A stretch of DNA of 64,000 nucleotides from Bhargavaea sp. CC-171006 (GTDB lineage: Bacteria; Bacillota; Bacilli; Bacillales_A; Planococcaceae): assembly GCF_009761675.1 (NCBI RefSeq), contig NZ_QUZH01000027.1, positions 1-64,000 on the forward strand, in the 5' to 3' direction. Shown here one piece after another: positions 1-9,312 of this stretch (the stretch's first letter is position 1; every line of letters starts with the position of its first letter). Below the pieces are notes generated by a model. It was not told where the DNA came from and did not search any database. It worked only from the letters and a program-made list of their open reading frames with translations. The translations under genes were made by a program, and so were the position numbers.

Positions 1-535
1 TCCACTACGATTCCGAAAGGAATGCCTATATCTGTCCGAACGGACAGGAACTCCGGTATTCGACCACCAATAAGCAGGGCTACCGGGAGTACAAATCGAA
101 CGGGGCCAAATGTGCAGGTTGTCCGCTGCTTGCTCAATGCACTCAAAGCAAGAATCATGTAAAAGTCATCACCCGGCATATCTGGCAGGACTACCTCGAT
201 CAGGCAGAGGCCATTCGGCTCACCCCAGAAAACAAAGAAATCTATGCAAGGCGGAAAGAGACCGTAGAACGCGGTTTCGGAGATGCCAAGGAGAAGTGTG
301 GCATGCGTTGGACAACCCTTCGTGGAAGGGCAAAAATGTCCATGCAGGCGATGCTTACTTTTGCTGCCCTGAATCTGAAGAGGTTGGCCTGCTGGACCTG
401 GGAGTCACCCGAACCGGCCTGACGGCCGGTCATTCCAAGGGGATTTAAGGAGAAAACCACGATAAATTTCCAATAAAATTACTAAACGGACCTAGAAAGA
501 TTTCATCTGGGTACGTTTTGTCTACAGTCTGAAGC
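1..535 (+). mobile_element. 3' end of an IS1182-type insertion sequence
   Basis: The window opens inside an insertion sequence. The transposase C-terminus ends at 422 and is followed by about 100 AT-richer non-coding bases. These end near a GTTTTGTCTACAGTCTGAA stretch (about 514-532) that looks like the terminal repeat of this IS group. The left end lies outside the window, so the matching repeat and any target duplication cannot be checked. Confidence 0.55.
3..422 (+). CDS. Transposase, C-terminal part (IS1182 family, cut by window edge)
   Basis: This frame is open from the first bases and gives 139 residues ending in TGA. It has no usable start because the 5' part lies outside the window. 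The visible part has a cysteine pair cluster (CAGCPLLAQC) and a VERGFGDAKEKCGMRW segment. In IS1182/DDE_Tnp_1_6 transposases this region holds the last catalytic glutamate and the Y-R-E/K-like motif. The protein would act on its own IS ends by DDE chemistry. I see no frameshift in the visible part, so whether the element is intact cannot be judged. The overlapping frame at 110-448 is a shadow. Confidence 0.8.
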   Translation, partial: HYDSERNAYICPNGQELRYSTTNKQGYREYKSNGAKCAGCPLLAQCTQSKNHVKVITRHIWQDYLDQAEAIRLTPENKEIYARRKETVERGFGDAKEKCGMRWTTLRGRAKMSMQAMLTFAALNLKRLACWTWESPEPA

Positions 536-563
536 ACTGGGATTAAAATCCCGGTGCTTTCCT
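532..563. terminator. Hairpin between IS end and yqkE
   Basis: AAGCACTGGGATT pairs with AATCCCGGTGCTT across a 2-nt loop, with one G-T pair. A short T run follows on the plus strand only. It lies just downstream of the yqkE stop and just after the IS end, so it may stop either transcript. Confidence 0.4.
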
Positions 564-579
564 GTTGGCCAATCGGCTT

Positions 580-831
580 TTAATACTTGGAACCCTTGTC
601 CCCGTATTTATCGAGCAGTTCTCCGAACGACATGTTTTTTTCCCGTTCACGGCGTTCCTTCGCCTTCTGCGCAAGGCGTTTTTCCTCTTCTTCCTTTTCG
701 GTTTGGAGAAGTGCCTGCTTGGCTTGTTTCAGCTTATCCAACGTGTCCCCGCCGAGTCCGTCGGCGAGTGTAGGACGGCTGTCCTGTTTTTGGGCGGCTG
801 TTTTCCGCTGCTGCGGTTTCTTTTTGGCCAC
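580..831 (-). CDS. yqkE: YqkE-like small charged protein (DUF3886)
   Basis: This 83-residue, highly charged protein starts at GTG, five bases after GAAGGTG. It begins MAKKKPQQRK, has a Lys/Glu-rich helix over residues 35-65, and ends with FGELLDKYGDKGSKY. That lysine-rich start plus C-terminal FGELL motif fits the DUF3886/YqkE family of Bacillales, whose function is unknown. There is no signal peptide or membrane segment. It follows the thiolase gene by 22 bases on the same strand, so the two are probably co-transcribed. The yqkD homologue lies 2.2 kb away, echoing the yqkD-yqkE neighbourhood of B. subtilis. The family call is from memory of its motifs. Confidence 0.7.
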   Translation of the reverse strand: MAKKKPQQRKTAAQKQDSRPTLADGLGGDTLDKLKQAKQALLQTEKEEEEKRLAQKAKERREREKNMSFGELLDKYGDKGSKY

Positions 832-853
832 AGACTCACCTTCTTTCAGTCAT

Positions 854-2038
854 TCAGGGACGGCGCACGACTGTCGCGACACCCTGGCCGCCGCCGATGC
901 AGAGTGTGGCAAGACCCGTCTTGGCGTCACGCCGCTTCATCTCATGAAGCAATGTCACGAGGATCCGCGCGCCGCTTGCGCCGATCGGATGGCCCAGCGC
1001 AATCGCACCGCCATTCACGTTCAGTTTATCATGGTCGAATTCGAGTTCGCGGTCCACAGCGATCGACTGGGCTGCAAACGCTTCGTTCGCTTCAACAAGG
1101 TCCATGTCCTTAAGTTCCAGTCCGGCTTTGTCCAGTGCTTTCCTGACTGCCTGGACCGGGCCGATGCCCATCACGGCAGGATCCACACCGGCATTGCCGT
1201 TGGCGGCAATCACCGCGAGAGGCTCGATGCCGAGCTCATCCGCCTTTTCTTTGGACATCACGACAAATGCCGCCGCGCCGTCATTGATGCCGGAAGCATT
1301 CCCGGCAGTGACGCTCCCCTCTTTTTTGAAAGCCGGGCGGAGCTTCGACAGCTTCTCAGCCGTGGATCCGGCTTTTACGTGCTCGTCCGTATCAAAGACG
1401 ATCGGGTCACCCTTACGCTGCGGGATTTCGACCGGCACGATTTCATCTTTGAATCGGCCTGCATCAATGGCTGCTGCCGCCCGCTCCTGTGAACGTGCCG
1501 CGAACTCATCCTGCTCCTCCCGGCTGATGCCGTATCGGTCGCAGAGGTTCTCTGCGGTGATTCCCATATGATAATCGTTGAATGCGCACCACAGACCGTC
1601 CGAAATCATGCTGTCGACCAATTTCTGGTCGCCCATCTTGAAGCCGTCACGTGCCCCTTTCAGGAGATGCGGTGCCTGACTCATATTTTCCATGCCGCCG
1701 GCCACGATGATATCGGCATCCCCTGCCTTGATAGCCTGGGCAGCCAGATGGACCGCCTTCAGACCGGAACCACAGACTTTATTGATCGTCAACGACGGCA
1801 CCGTTTCCGGAAGTCCGGCTTTGATGGATGCCTGTCGTGCCGGGTTCTGGCCGAGTCCCGCCTGAAGGACATTCCCCATGATGACTTCGTCTACCTGCTC
1901 CCCGGCCACACCAGCACGGGAAATCGCCTCACGGATTGCGATGCTTCCAAGTTCAGTTGCCGGGATGTCTTTAAGCGTCCCAAGGAATGTGCCGATTGCC
2001 GTACGGACCGCACTTACGATTACCACGTCTTTTGTCAT
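854..2038 (-). CDS. Acetyl-CoA C-acetyltransferase (thiolase)
   Basis: This 394-residue cytosolic enzyme condenses two acetyl-CoA, or cleaves acetoacetyl-CoA. It has the usual thiolase length and all catalytic elements: nucleophile Cys89 in NKVCGSG, NEAFA at 318-322, His350 in GHPIGASG, and Cys380 in CIGGGQG. The start is ATG behind AGGGGAGATGGGGAA. It is divergent from an HMG-CoA lyase gene, and the pair fits leucine, ketone body or fatty acid catabolism, where HMG-CoA lyase yields acetoacetate and thiolase completes breakdown to acetyl-CoA. It is closest to the biosynthetic/degradative thiolase II type (PhaA/AtoB/MmgA). Which of these roles applies cannot be fixed from sequence alone. Confidence 0.92.
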   Translation of the reverse strand: MTKDVVIVSAVRTAIGTFLGTLKDIPATELGSIAIREAISRAGVAGEQVDEVIMGNVLQAGLGQNPARQASIKAGLPETVPSLTINKVCGSGLKAVHLAAQAIKAGDADIIVAGGMENMSQAPHLLKGARDGFKMGDQKLVDSMISDGLWCAFNDYHMGITAENLCDRYGISREEQDEFAARSQERAAAAIDAGRFKDEIVPVEIPQRKGDPIVFDTDEHVKAGSTAEKLSKLRPAFKKEGSVTAGNASGINDGAAAFVVMSKEKADELGIEPLAVIAANGNAGVDPAVMGIGPVQAVRKALDKAGLELKDMDLVEANEAFAAQSIAVDRELEFDHDKLNVNGGAIALGHPIGASGARILVTLLHEMKRRDAKTGLATLCIGGGQGVATVVRRP

Positions 2039-2075
2039 TTCCCCATCTCCCCTTTACACTCGTCTGTTAATTGCC

Positions 2076-2104
2076 TTGCCCCGCTCCGTCCGCATCCTTA
2101 CAAT
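2076..2104 (+). promoter_or_regulatory. Candidate sigma-A promoter for HMG-CoA lyase
   Basis: TTGCCC, a 17-bp spacer and TACAAT precede the AAGGAGGGGG ribosome site. They lie in the 88-bp region between the divergent thiolase and lyase genes. Confidence 0.45.
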
Positions 2105-2126
2105 GAAAACAAGGAGGGGGTTTGTC

Positions 2127-3035
2127 ATGTTAAGTCTACCAAAAAAAGTTGCGATTATCGAGGTAGGGCCGAGGGATGGCCTGCAGAATGAAAAAAACCA
2201 AGTCCCGACAGAGGTGAAGCTCAGGTTCATCCGTGCCCTGCAGAATGCGGGGGTCAGTGAAATGGAGCTCACCTCATTCGTTTCGCCGAAGTGGGTGCCG
2301 CAGATGGGGGATGCGGCAGACATCATGGTGGGGACAAAACGTACCGGCAGGCAGTTTGTGCTCGCCCCAAATGAGCGGGGAATCGCAAATGCGAGAGCCG
2401 CAGGCGCGGAAAACATCGCCGTGTTTGTCGGTGTAACAGATGCATTTAATAAGAAAAATATCAACAGAACAACAGATGAAAGCATGGAACAGCTGGCTCC
2501 GCAGATCCGGAAATTGAAAGAGGATGGCCTGTTCGTGCGGGCCTGCATCTCGACCGCGTTCCACTGCCCGTTTGAAGGTCCGGTAGATCCTGAACGCACG
2601 GTCAGTCTGTGCAAACAGTTTGCCGAACTGGGAGCAGATGAGCTGAGCGTCGCGGATACGATCGGAATGGCGACGCCCGAGGAAAGTTACCGACTATTCA
2701 GCCGGCTGAAAAAGGAACTGCCCGGTATTCTGCTGACAGCGCATTTCCATGACACCCGCAAGATGGCACTTGCCAATATATTCGCGGCGCTCCAGGCAGG
2801 TGTCGACCGGTTTGACGCATCTGCAGGCGGACTCGGCGGCTGCCCGTTCGCTCCGGGCGCCACGGGAAACGTCGCAACCGAAGATGTAGTCAATATGCTT
2901 GACCGCATGGGGATTGAAACCGGGATTTCGGTTGAGGGTATCTGCCGTGCGGTGGACGAAGTGGCTTCTCAAGTTTCGCGGCCGATTGACACGGGGATGT
3001 ATACACTGTATAAGAACGCACAACGTATAGGATAA
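2127..3035 (+). CDS. yngG: Hydroxymethylglutaryl-CoA lyase
   Basis: This 302-residue TIM-barrel lyase cleaves HMG-CoA to acetyl-CoA and acetoacetate, the last step of leucine breakdown. GPRDGLQNE at residues 14-22 holds the catalytic Arg16 and metal-binding Asp17. His206 and His208 in HFHDT are metal ligands. The family signature GGLGGCPFAPGATGN (234-248) includes catalytic Cys239. The start chosen is ATG at 2127, behind AAGGAGGGGG; the frame stays open upstream, but that part lies antisense within the thiolase gene and has no ribosome site. It is followed 28 bases later by yqkD. The family also contains related aldol-type lyases, but the cysteine signature points to HMG-CoA lyase. Confidence 0.93.
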   Translation: MLSLPKKVAIIEVGPRDGLQNEKNQVPTEVKLRFIRALQNAGVSEMELTSFVSPKWVPQMGDAADIMVGTKRTGRQFVLAPNERGIANARAAGAENIAVFVGVTDAFNKKNINRTTDESMEQLAPQIRKLKEDGLFVRACISTAFHCPFEGPVDPERTVSLCKQFAELGADELSVADTIGMATPEESYRLFSRLKKELPGILLTAHFHDTRKMALANIFAALQAGVDRFDASAGGLGGCPFAPGATGNVATEDVVNMLDRMGIETGISVEGICRAVDEVASQVSRPIDTGMYTLYKNAQRIG

Positions 3036-3063
3036 GAGCAATCCGCGGAAAGGAGGCCAATCA

Positions 3064-4029
3064 ATGGGAGACCGCATAAAACGCTGGCTGACTGCCACCG
3101 GCATTGTGACGGGAGTTTCGGCTGCTGTCGGCTCAGCGGTCGGCCTCCTTGCCACGAACCGGCTGATGTATATGAAAAAGAAAGAGGACGATGTGATCCT
3201 GCAGCGGGAGATTTCCGCAAAGCGCTTCGATGAAGGCTGGTACAATGCCGTCAACAAATCAGAACGCTGGGTCGACTCTCCAAACGGGTACCGGCTCAAG
3301 GCCGTGCTGCTGGAGCCACTGGACACCAATCATTATGTCGTCATTTCCCATGGCGTTACAGAAAACAAAATCAACTCGGTAAAATACGCCCGGATGTTCG
3401 AGCGTCTCGGCTTCAACTCCGTTATCTATGATCACCGCCGGCATGGGGATTCGGAGGGCCGGACCACCAGTTTTGGCCATTATGAAAAGACTGATCTCGG
3501 CGCGGTCATCGATGAGCTCCGGAATTACGCCGGCGAACATGCCATCATCGGCGTACATGGAGAATCCATGGGCGCGGCGACATCCCTCCTGTACGCAGGA
3601 AGTGTCGGAGACGAAGCGGACTTCTACATAGCCGACTGCCCGTTTTCGGATTTTACCGAGCAGGTCCTCCATATCCTGAGACGGTCCACGCCACTCCGGA
3701 CGGGTTTCGCCATCCGGCTCGCAAATGTGTTCCTGAAGGTGAGAGACGGCTACACGCTTGACCTCGTCTCCCCGAGACAGTCGGTCGTCGACATCCAGAG
3801 GCCGGTACTCTTCATCCACAGCCTGGAAGATGACTTTATCCTCCCCGAGATGACGAAGGAACTCTATGAGCTGAAGCCGGAACCGAAATCGATCCGGCTG
3901 TTCGACAAAGGCGGCCACGCACAGTCCTACAATGAAAACACCGAGGACTATGAACAGACGGTAAGTTCGTTTCTTGAGGAATACGGGCTGCTCCCTTCAG
4001 ACGCCGGCGACCGGCCGGGAATTGCCTGA
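3064..4029 (+). CDS. yqkD: Alpha/beta hydrolase YqkD, membrane-anchored
   Basis: This 321-residue hydrolase starts behind AAAGGAGG. A hydrophobic Ala/Gly/Val-rich segment at about residues 10-31 looks like a membrane anchor or uncleaved signal. The alpha/beta hydrolase fold follows: oxyanion region ISHGVTE at 94-100, nucleophile elbow GESMG with Ser168, an Asp at 256-257 (SLEDDF), and His285 (KGGHAQ). Length and layout fit the YqkD family, which is related to BEM46/FrsA-like serine hydrolases. The substrate is unknown. It is probably co-transcribed with HMG-CoA lyase. It ends convergent with yneF, with a bidirectional terminator between them. Confidence 0.8.
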   Translation: MGDRIKRWLTATGIVTGVSAAVGSAVGLLATNRLMYMKKKEDDVILQREISAKRFDEGWYNAVNKSERWVDSPNGYRLKAVLLEPLDTNHYVVISHGVTENKINSVKYARMFERLGFNSVIYDHRRHGDSEGRTTSFGHYEKTDLGAVIDELRNYAGEHAIIGVHGESMGAATSLLYAGSVGDEADFYIADCPFSDFTEQVLHILRRSTPLRTGFAIRLANVFLKVRDGYTLDLVSPRQSVVDIQRPVLFIHSLEDDFILPEMTKELYELKPEPKSIRLFDKGGHAQSYNENTEDYEQTVSSFLEEYGLLPSDAGDRPGIA

Positions 4030-4080
4030 TCCAATCGCGGGAAATGTGGCTCATGCGGCGCTCCACGCCGCCATTCCCGG

Positions 4081-4143
4081 CTTGATGATCTTTCGCGGGC
4101 CTTTATTGATCTTTCACCGCAGCTTAATGATTTTTCGTTTGGA
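4081..4143. repeat. Three phased 21-bp intergenic repeat units
   Basis: Three consecutive 21-base units (4081-4101, 4102-4122, 4123-4143) share the core CTT-xx-TGATCTTTC. They lie between the convergent yqkD and yneF genes. The same unit recurs four times, with the same period, at 46603-46686. The rest of the 225-bp intergenic stretch holds two terminators. Confidence 0.75.
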
Positions 4144-4157
4144 CGGCTGACATTTAA

Positions 4158-4199
4158 AACAAAGGGGCGTCACACCCGGATTTGTGTGACGCCCCTTTT
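4158..4199. terminator. Bidirectional terminator of yqkD
   Basis: AAAGGGGCGTCACAC (4161-4175) pairs with GTGTGACGCCCCTTTT across an 8-nt loop. There are T runs on the plus strand and A runs on the other side, so it can stop transcripts from both directions. Confidence 0.88.
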
Positions 4200-4219
4200 G
4201 CATGTCCGCGGGAAGCAAT

Positions 4220-4250
4220 AATAAAACGCCCTTCCGCGGGGAAGGACGCT
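4220..4250 (-). terminator. Terminator of yneF
   Basis: On the minus strand CGTCCTTCC pairs with GGAAGGGCG (one G-U) around a 4-nt loop and is followed by TTTTATTATT. It lies directly after the yneF stop. Confidence 0.75.
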
Positions 4251-4254
4251 GTCA

Positions 4255-4476
4255 TTATTTGTCGTTCATCTTGTTCATCTGTGCCAGCATCTGATTGATT
4301 TTCTTCTGGGAAGGTTTCATCCCCATTTGCATCATCAGCATACGCAGCATCTGTTCGTTGATCGGCGGGTTCTCTTTCAGGTAATTCATCATATATCTTC
4401 GCGCGATGAAAAAGCCGAGAGCCACCCCGGCGAGCAACGCGACGATGAGCAGAATGATCCACCAAACGGTCGCCAT
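4255..4476 (-). CDS. yneF: YneF, small membrane protein (UPF0154)
   Basis: This 73-residue protein has one N-terminal membrane helix (about residues 4-25, [19 protein letters not shown]). A cytosolic tail rich in Met and Lys follows, including [17 protein letters not shown], the hallmark of the UPF0154/YneF family. A good ribosome site (AGGAGG) precedes ATG. The function is unknown. In B. subtilis it sits between sirA and the transketolase region as here. It has its own terminator downstream. Confidence 0.88.
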   Translation of the reverse strand: MATVWWIILLIVALLAGVALGFFIARRYMMNYLKENPPINEQMLRMLMMQMGMKPSQKKINQMLAQMNKMNDK

Positions 4477-4545
4477 TGTGGTTCCTCCTTCGTGCCATCA
4501 GTTTCACGGAATGTGCACCAAGGAGAAGTATACAACATTCCGGAG

Positions 4546-5001
4546 TCAGATACTACTATTTCCGCATAATTGGCGACTTGCTCCGACCCCATTTTCCCAG
4601 AACCGGACCGGCTTCAGCCAGCCACATTCTCCGCTCCCCCCGCGGACTGCAAAGTAGCTCCCGCTGATGCCGGACAAACCGGCAAACAGGTCCAGGTCCA
4701 GCATTCTGGTACCTTCGCATCGGGCAGTGATGCTGTACTCGCCGAACCCGATCCGGATGGTGCCCTTAACCGGATGATGGAGGCGGAACAGGCCCCCCTC
4801 CCGTCCCACCTCCGGAAATCGCCTGTCCATCCTGCGTTTCAGCTGAAACGTAACCCGTTCGGGATCAACCTCGTGACAGAGAAAACGCACTTCCGGGCTT
4901 TCTTCCCCTTCCATTGCCAGCAGCTCTTCCAGCATCCGCTCCCGTCCCAGAATAAACGGCTGGTGGTCGTTTTTCACTTCGTAAATGATGTATTCGCGCA
5001 T
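4546..5001 (-). CDS. sirA: Sporulation inhibitor of replication SirA
   Basis: This 151-residue protein matches SirA (YneE) in size, position between yneF and tkt, and the C-terminal GWLKPVR motif. SirA binds the N-terminal domain of DnaA and stops new rounds of replication when cells commit to sporulation. I chose ATG at 5001, spaced correctly from AAGGGGTGG; an upstream GTG at 5010 overlaps that site. Sequence conservation is low, as is usual for SirA outside the C-terminus. The upstream region carries a Spo0A box and a long-spaced sigma-A promoter, which supports the assignment. Confidence 0.8.
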   Translation of the reverse strand: MREYIIYEVKNDHQPFILGRERMLEELLAMEGEESPEVRFLCHEVDPERVTFQLKRRMDRRFPEVGREGGLFRLHHPVKGTIRIGFGEYSITARCEGTRMLDLDLFAGLSGISGSYFAVRGGSGECGWLKPVRFWENGVGASRQLCGNSSI

Positions 5002-5022
5002 GACTGCCACCCCTTTTTCAAC

Positions 5023-5091
5023 ATCATATCCCGGTTGGGGAAAAAAAGATGTCAGAGTGCGGAGAAGAACCCCTCTAGTTTTGTCGAATTA
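5023..5091 (-). promoter_or_regulatory. Spo0A-type promoter of sirA
   Basis: On the minus strand CTGACA (5055-5050) and TATGAT (5028-5023) are separated by 21 bases. That is the long spacing known for Spo0A-activated sigma-A promoters such as spoIIG and spoIIE. A full 0A box, TTTTGTCGAATTA (5079-5091, core TGTCGAA), lies upstream. TGTCAGA (5050-5056), a 5/7 match, overlaps the -35. Confidence 0.65.
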
Positions 5092-5120
5092 TCCGGAGCG
5101 GGAGGTGCCCGCACCGATGC

Positions 5121-5155
5121 ACAAAAAAGGAAGGCCCCAATGGGACCTTCCTTCA
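5121..5155 (-). terminator. Terminator of tkt
   Basis: On the minus strand AAGGAAGG pairs with CCTTCCTT, with extra pairs inside, and is followed by six T. It begins just after the transketolase stop. Confidence 0.88.
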
Positions 5156-5159
5156 ATGA

Positions 5160-7157
5160 TCAGAGTTGTTTATATCTTGCTGTCACATTTTCAGGTGTGA
5201 AGCCGTATTCCTTCATGACTGTGCCTCCCGGCGCACTTGCACCGAATGTATCGATGGCGAGCACGTCGCCTTCGAAACCGGTGTACTTGTGCCATCCGAG
5301 GGAAGCACCCATCTCGATTGCAAGGCGCTTCGTGACGGACTTAGGAAGAATTTCTTCCTTGTACGCTGCATCCTGTTCTTCGAAGCGGTCCCATGAAGGC
5401 ATCGATACGACGCGGACACGGATGCCTTCCTCAAGAAGCTGCTTTTGTGCATCGACTGCGAGGCTGACTTCCGATCCGGTTGCGAGAAGGATCCCATCCG
5501 GGTTCCCTCCGTCCGCCTCGGAGACGATGTAGGCTCCCTTTTCGACACCTTCCATCGCCCGCTCCGCGGAGTTTTCGAGGACCGGCAGGTTCTGGCGGGA
5601 AAGCACGAGGACCGTCGGTTTGTTTTCCGATGATACCGCCAGTTTCCAGGCAGCTGCCGTTTCGTTCCCATCCGCAGGACGGATGACCGAGAGGCCCGGC
5701 ATCGCGCGAAGAGAAGCAAGATGTTCGACCGGCTCGTGGGTAGGCCCGTCTTCTCCGACAGCGATACTGTCATGTGTGAACACATAAGTGACCGGAACAC
5801 CCATCAGTGCCGACAGGCGGACTGCCGGACGCACATAATCACTGAAGACGAAGAACGTGCCGCCGAATACCCGGAGTCCTCCGTGGAGGGCCATGCCGTT
5901 TAGCGCTGCACCCATCGCAAATTCACGGACGCCGAACCAGATATTGCGGCCGCTGTAGTTGTCCGGCAGGAAGTCACCCGCACCCTTGATTGTCGTCTTG
6001 TTCGAACCTGCAAGGTCAGCACTTCCGCCAAACAGGGAAGGAACCGATTCCGCCAGGGCGTTGATCATATCGCCGGACGCACTGCGCGTCGCGACGGATT
6101 TTCCGGTTTCATAGACCGGCAGTTTTTCTGCAAAGCCTTCCGGAAGTTTGCCTTCAAGCGCTGCTTTCAGCCGGGCCGCCTCTTCCGGATAAGCTTCCTC
6201 ATAGGCTGCAAACCGGTCGTTCCATTGTTTCTCGGCCTGCTCGCCATTTTCTTCCGCGGCCTTGCGGAACGTTTCGTACACTTCCTCCGGCACGCAGAAG
6301 TCTTCCTCGAACGTCCAGTTGTAGTACTCCTTGACGAGTTTCATTTCATCTTCGCCAAGCGGGGCACCATGAACATCGGATTTTCCGGATTTGTTCGGCG
6401 AGCCGTAACCGATGATCGTTTTCACTTCAATGATTGTCGGCCCGTCCCCATTCCCTTTTGCCTCTTCAATGGCACGGGATACGGCGTCGATGTCGTTTCC
6501 GTCATCAACACGGAGGTAGTTCCATCCGTAAGATTCAAAGCGTTTCCGGACGTCTTCAGAAAAACTCATATCGAGTTCCCCGTCCAGGGAGATGTCATTG
6601 CTGTCATACAAGACGATCAGTTTGTCGAGCTCAAGGTGTCCGGCAAGAGAAATTGCCTCGGAAGCGACACCTTCCATGAGATCCCCATCACCGCAAAGTG
6701 CATATGTGTAATGGTCGACAACTTCATGGCCGTCCCTATTGTAAGTTGCAGCCAGATGGCGTTCTGCCATCGCCATGCCCACCGCCATGCCGATTCCCTG
6801 GCCGAGCGGTCCCGTGGTCGCTTCAACGCCATCGGTATGTCCGTATTCCGGATGGCCCGGAGTCTTTGAACCCCACTGTCGGAAGTTCTTGATCTCGTCC
6901 ATCGGCAGGTCATATCCGCCAAGATGGAGGAGGGAATAAAGAAGCATCGACCCGTGCCCTGCAGAGAGGACAAACCGGTCCCTGTTGAACCATTGCGGGT
7001 TCGAAGGGTTGTGCTTCATGTGTTTTGTCCAGAGGGTGTAAGCCATCGGGGCGGCGCCCATAGGGAGACCCGGGTGGCCGGAGTTGGCTTTTTCGATTGC
7101 ATCGATGGACAGAGTCCGGATCGTGGTGATTGCAAGTGCATCGGCATGATTCGCCAT
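5160..7157 (-). CDS. tkt: Transketolase
   Basis: This 665-residue thiamine diphosphate enzyme transfers two-carbon units in the pentose phosphate pathway. GHPGLPMG (about 27-34) is in the N-terminal Pyr/PP region. [13 protein letters not shown] with downstream DSNDISLDG is the ThDP-binding motif. [15 protein letters not shown] is the transketolase-specific segment of the second domain. The start chosen is ATG at 7157 ([12 protein letters not shown]) behind AAAGGATG; an eight-codon in-frame extension upstream is not needed. Length is normal. A strong promoter precedes it and a strong terminator follows, so it is a single-gene unit. Confidence 0.96.
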   Translation of the reverse strand: MANHADALAITTIRTLSIDAIEKANSGHPGLPMGAAPMAYTLWTKHMKHNPSNPQWFNRDRFVLSAGHGSMLLYSLLHLGGYDLPMDEIKNFRQWGSKTPGHPEYGHTDGVEATTGPLGQGIGMAVGMAMAERHLAATYNRDGHEVVDHYTYALCGDGDLMEGVASEAISLAGHLELDKLIVLYDSNDISLDGELDMSFSEDVRKRFESYGWNYLRVDDGNDIDAVSRAIEEAKGNGDGPTIIEVKTIIGYGSPNKSGKSDVHGAPLGEDEMKLVKEYYNWTFEEDFCVPEEVYETFRKAAEENGEQAEKQWNDRFAAYEEAYPEEAARLKAALEGKLPEGFAEKLPVYETGKSVATRSASGDMINALAESVPSLFGGSADLAGSNKTTIKGAGDFLPDNYSGRNIWFGVREFAMGAALNGMALHGGLRVFGGTFFVFSDYVRPAVRLSALMGVPVTYVFTHDSIAVGEDGPTHEPVEHLASLRAMPGLSVIRPADGNETAAAWKLAVSSENKPTVLVLSRQNLPVLENSAERAMEGVEKGAYIVSEADGGNPDGILLATGSEVSLAVDAQKQLLEEGIRVRVVSMPSWDRFEEQDAAYKEEILPKSVTKRLAIEMGASLGWHKYTGFEGDVLAIDTFGASAPGGTVMKEYGFTPENVTARYKQL

Positions 7158-7198
7158 CTTTCGACATCCTTTCACGAACAATTAGTTGAACCTTTTTA

Positions 7199-7227
7199 AG
7201 TGTAGACGAGCCCGGCATTCTTTACAA
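7199..7227 (-). promoter_or_regulatory. Sigma-A promoter of tkt
   Basis: TTGTAA, a 17-base spacer and TACACT lie on the minus strand, 42 bases before the tkt start. Confidence 0.65.
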
Positions 7228-7250
7228 CCGGATTCCGTCCCCCATGCAGC

Positions 7251-7484
7251 TCAGTTCGGGAATTTGTCGTTCCTGAGCTGTTTTACTTTATCCGGAGTGA
7301 TGTCATTGCCCTCTGGATCGATGACCGTGACGTTTTCAATTGTCTTCTTCATATTCGAACGGAAGACATCCAAATATTCCTTGCGGAGTGAGGTTTGTTC
7401 TTTCGCTTCTTCCATTGTCAATCCGATCGTTTTCTTCTTTTTCGCCAATTCGTTGATACGGGCGAGCTTTCCGGGTGAAAGCAT
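7251..7484 (-). CDS. ynzC: YnzC (UPF0291) small cytosolic protein
   Basis: This 77-residue protein starts at ATG 7484, behind GAAAGGGGAGATTTC. It begins MLSPGKLARINELAKKKK and contains GLTMEEAKEQTSLRKEYL, the helical-hairpin signature of the YnzC family. The family is implicated in the SOS yneA operon of B. subtilis but has no assigned biochemical activity. It follows yneB by 56 bases and is probably the last gene of the yneA-yneB-ynzC transcript. An upstream in-frame Met exists without a ribosome site. Confidence 0.88.
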   Translation of the reverse strand: MLSPGKLARINELAKKKKTIGLTMEEAKEQTSLRKEYLDVFRSNMKKTIENVTVIDPEGNDITPDKVKQLRNDKFPN

Positions 7485-7540
7485 GAAATCTCCCCTTTCC
7501 ATTTCTCCTAAAGATAAGAAAAAAAAGAGACGAGCGCAAC

Positions 7541-8511
<971 letters not shown>

Positions 8512-8535
8512 ATCCGGTCCCTCCTGTCGAAAATT

Positions 8536-8549
8536 CGAATGTCTGTTCG
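8536..8549. promoter_or_regulatory. LexA box 1 (yneA side)
   Basis: CGAATGTCTGTTCG fits the Gram-positive LexA consensus CGAACnnnnGTTCG with one mismatch. It sits downstream of the yneA transcription start. Confidence 0.8.
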
Positions 8550-8561
8550 CATGTTAACCTC

Positions 8562-8590
8562 ATCGTAATGCGAACAGATGTTTTTGTCAA
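8562..8590 (-). promoter_or_regulatory. yneA promoter with embedded LexA box 2
   Basis: TTGACA, a 17-base spacer and TACGAT lie on the minus strand. The spacer holds CGAACAGATGTTTT (8571-8584), a second LexA site, so bound LexA would block RNA polymerase directly. Confidence 0.8.
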
Positions 8591-8600
8591 GACGTTTTCT

Positions 8601-8640
8601 CGAACCTATGTTTGCATTTCATTGAGACGGCTGATATACT
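8601..8640 (+). promoter_or_regulatory. lexA promoter with LexA box 3
   Basis: TTGCAT (8612-8617), a 17-base spacer and TATACT (8635-8640) precede lexA. CGAACCTATGTTTG (8601-8614) overlaps the -35, giving autorepression. Confidence 0.8.
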
Positions 8641-8680
8641 TGTACCAATCAGAAAACGTGAAAAGAAGAGGTGAATCCGT

Positions 8681-9298
8681 TTGAAGAAAATGTCGAAGAG
8701 GCAGGAAGCGATCCTGACCTTCATCAAGGAGGAGGTCCGGACAAAAGGCTACCCGCCGTCCGTCCGTGAAATCGGCGAAGCAGTCGGGCTCGCTTCCAGC
8801 TCGACGGTCCACGGCCACCTGGCACGGCTTGAGAACAAGGGGCTGATCCGCCGGGACCCGACCAAACCGCGCGCCATCGAAATCCTTGAGGCCGGCGATA
8901 CCATCCCGAAAGCAAGTGTCGTCCAGGTGCCGGTAGTCGGCAAGGTCACGGCAGGCCAGCCGATCACGGCTGTCGAGAATATCGAGGAGTACTTTCCCCT
9001 CCCCGATCAGTACGGCAGTTCAGACGACCAGCTCTTCATGCTGGAGATCATGGGTGAATCCATGATCGAGGCCGGCATCCTGAACGGAGACTACGTCGTC
9101 GTCCGTCAGCAGAGCACTGCCAATAACGGTGAAATCGTTGTCGCGATGACCGAGGACGATGAAGCGACCGTCAAGCGCTTCTTCAAGGAGCATGGACATT
9201 TCCGCCTCCAGCCGGAAAACGCCTCGATGGACCCGATCATTGTGGATCAGGTGTCCATCCTCGGAAAAGTCGTCGGTGTTTACCGCCACATTCAGTGA
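8681..9298 (+). CDS. lexA: SOS repressor LexA
   Basis: This 205-residue repressor and self-cleaving peptidase starts at TTG behind AAGAGGTG; the first residues ([11 protein letters not shown]) align with known LexA starts. A winged-helix DNA-binding domain covers residues 1-65 ([22 protein letters not shown]). The autocleavage site is Ala91-Gly92. The catalytic dyad is Ser127 (GESM) and Lys165 (ATVKRF). RecA filaments trigger cleavage and release the yneA, lexA and recA promoters, all of which carry boxes in this window. Confidence 0.97.
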   Translation: MKKMSKRQEAILTFIKEEVRTKGYPPSVREIGEAVGLASSSTVHGHLARLENKGLIRRDPTKPRAIEILEAGDTIPKASVVQVPVVGKVTAGQPITAVENIEEYFPLPDQYGSSDDQLFMLEIMGESMIEAGILNGDYVVVRQQSTANNGEIVVAMTEDDEATVKRFFKEHGHFRLQPENASMDPIIVDQVSILGKVVGVYRHIQ

Positions 9299-9312
9299 TA
9301 AACGGATAATCA

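Noticed and set aside
110-448. 112-codon frame overlapping the transposase
   Set aside because: Different frame from the conserved transposase sequence at 3-422; no family match.
4546-5001. Treating the low-conservation gene after yneF as a new family
   Set aside because: Position, length, the GWLKPVR end and the Spo0A-type promoter together fit SirA.
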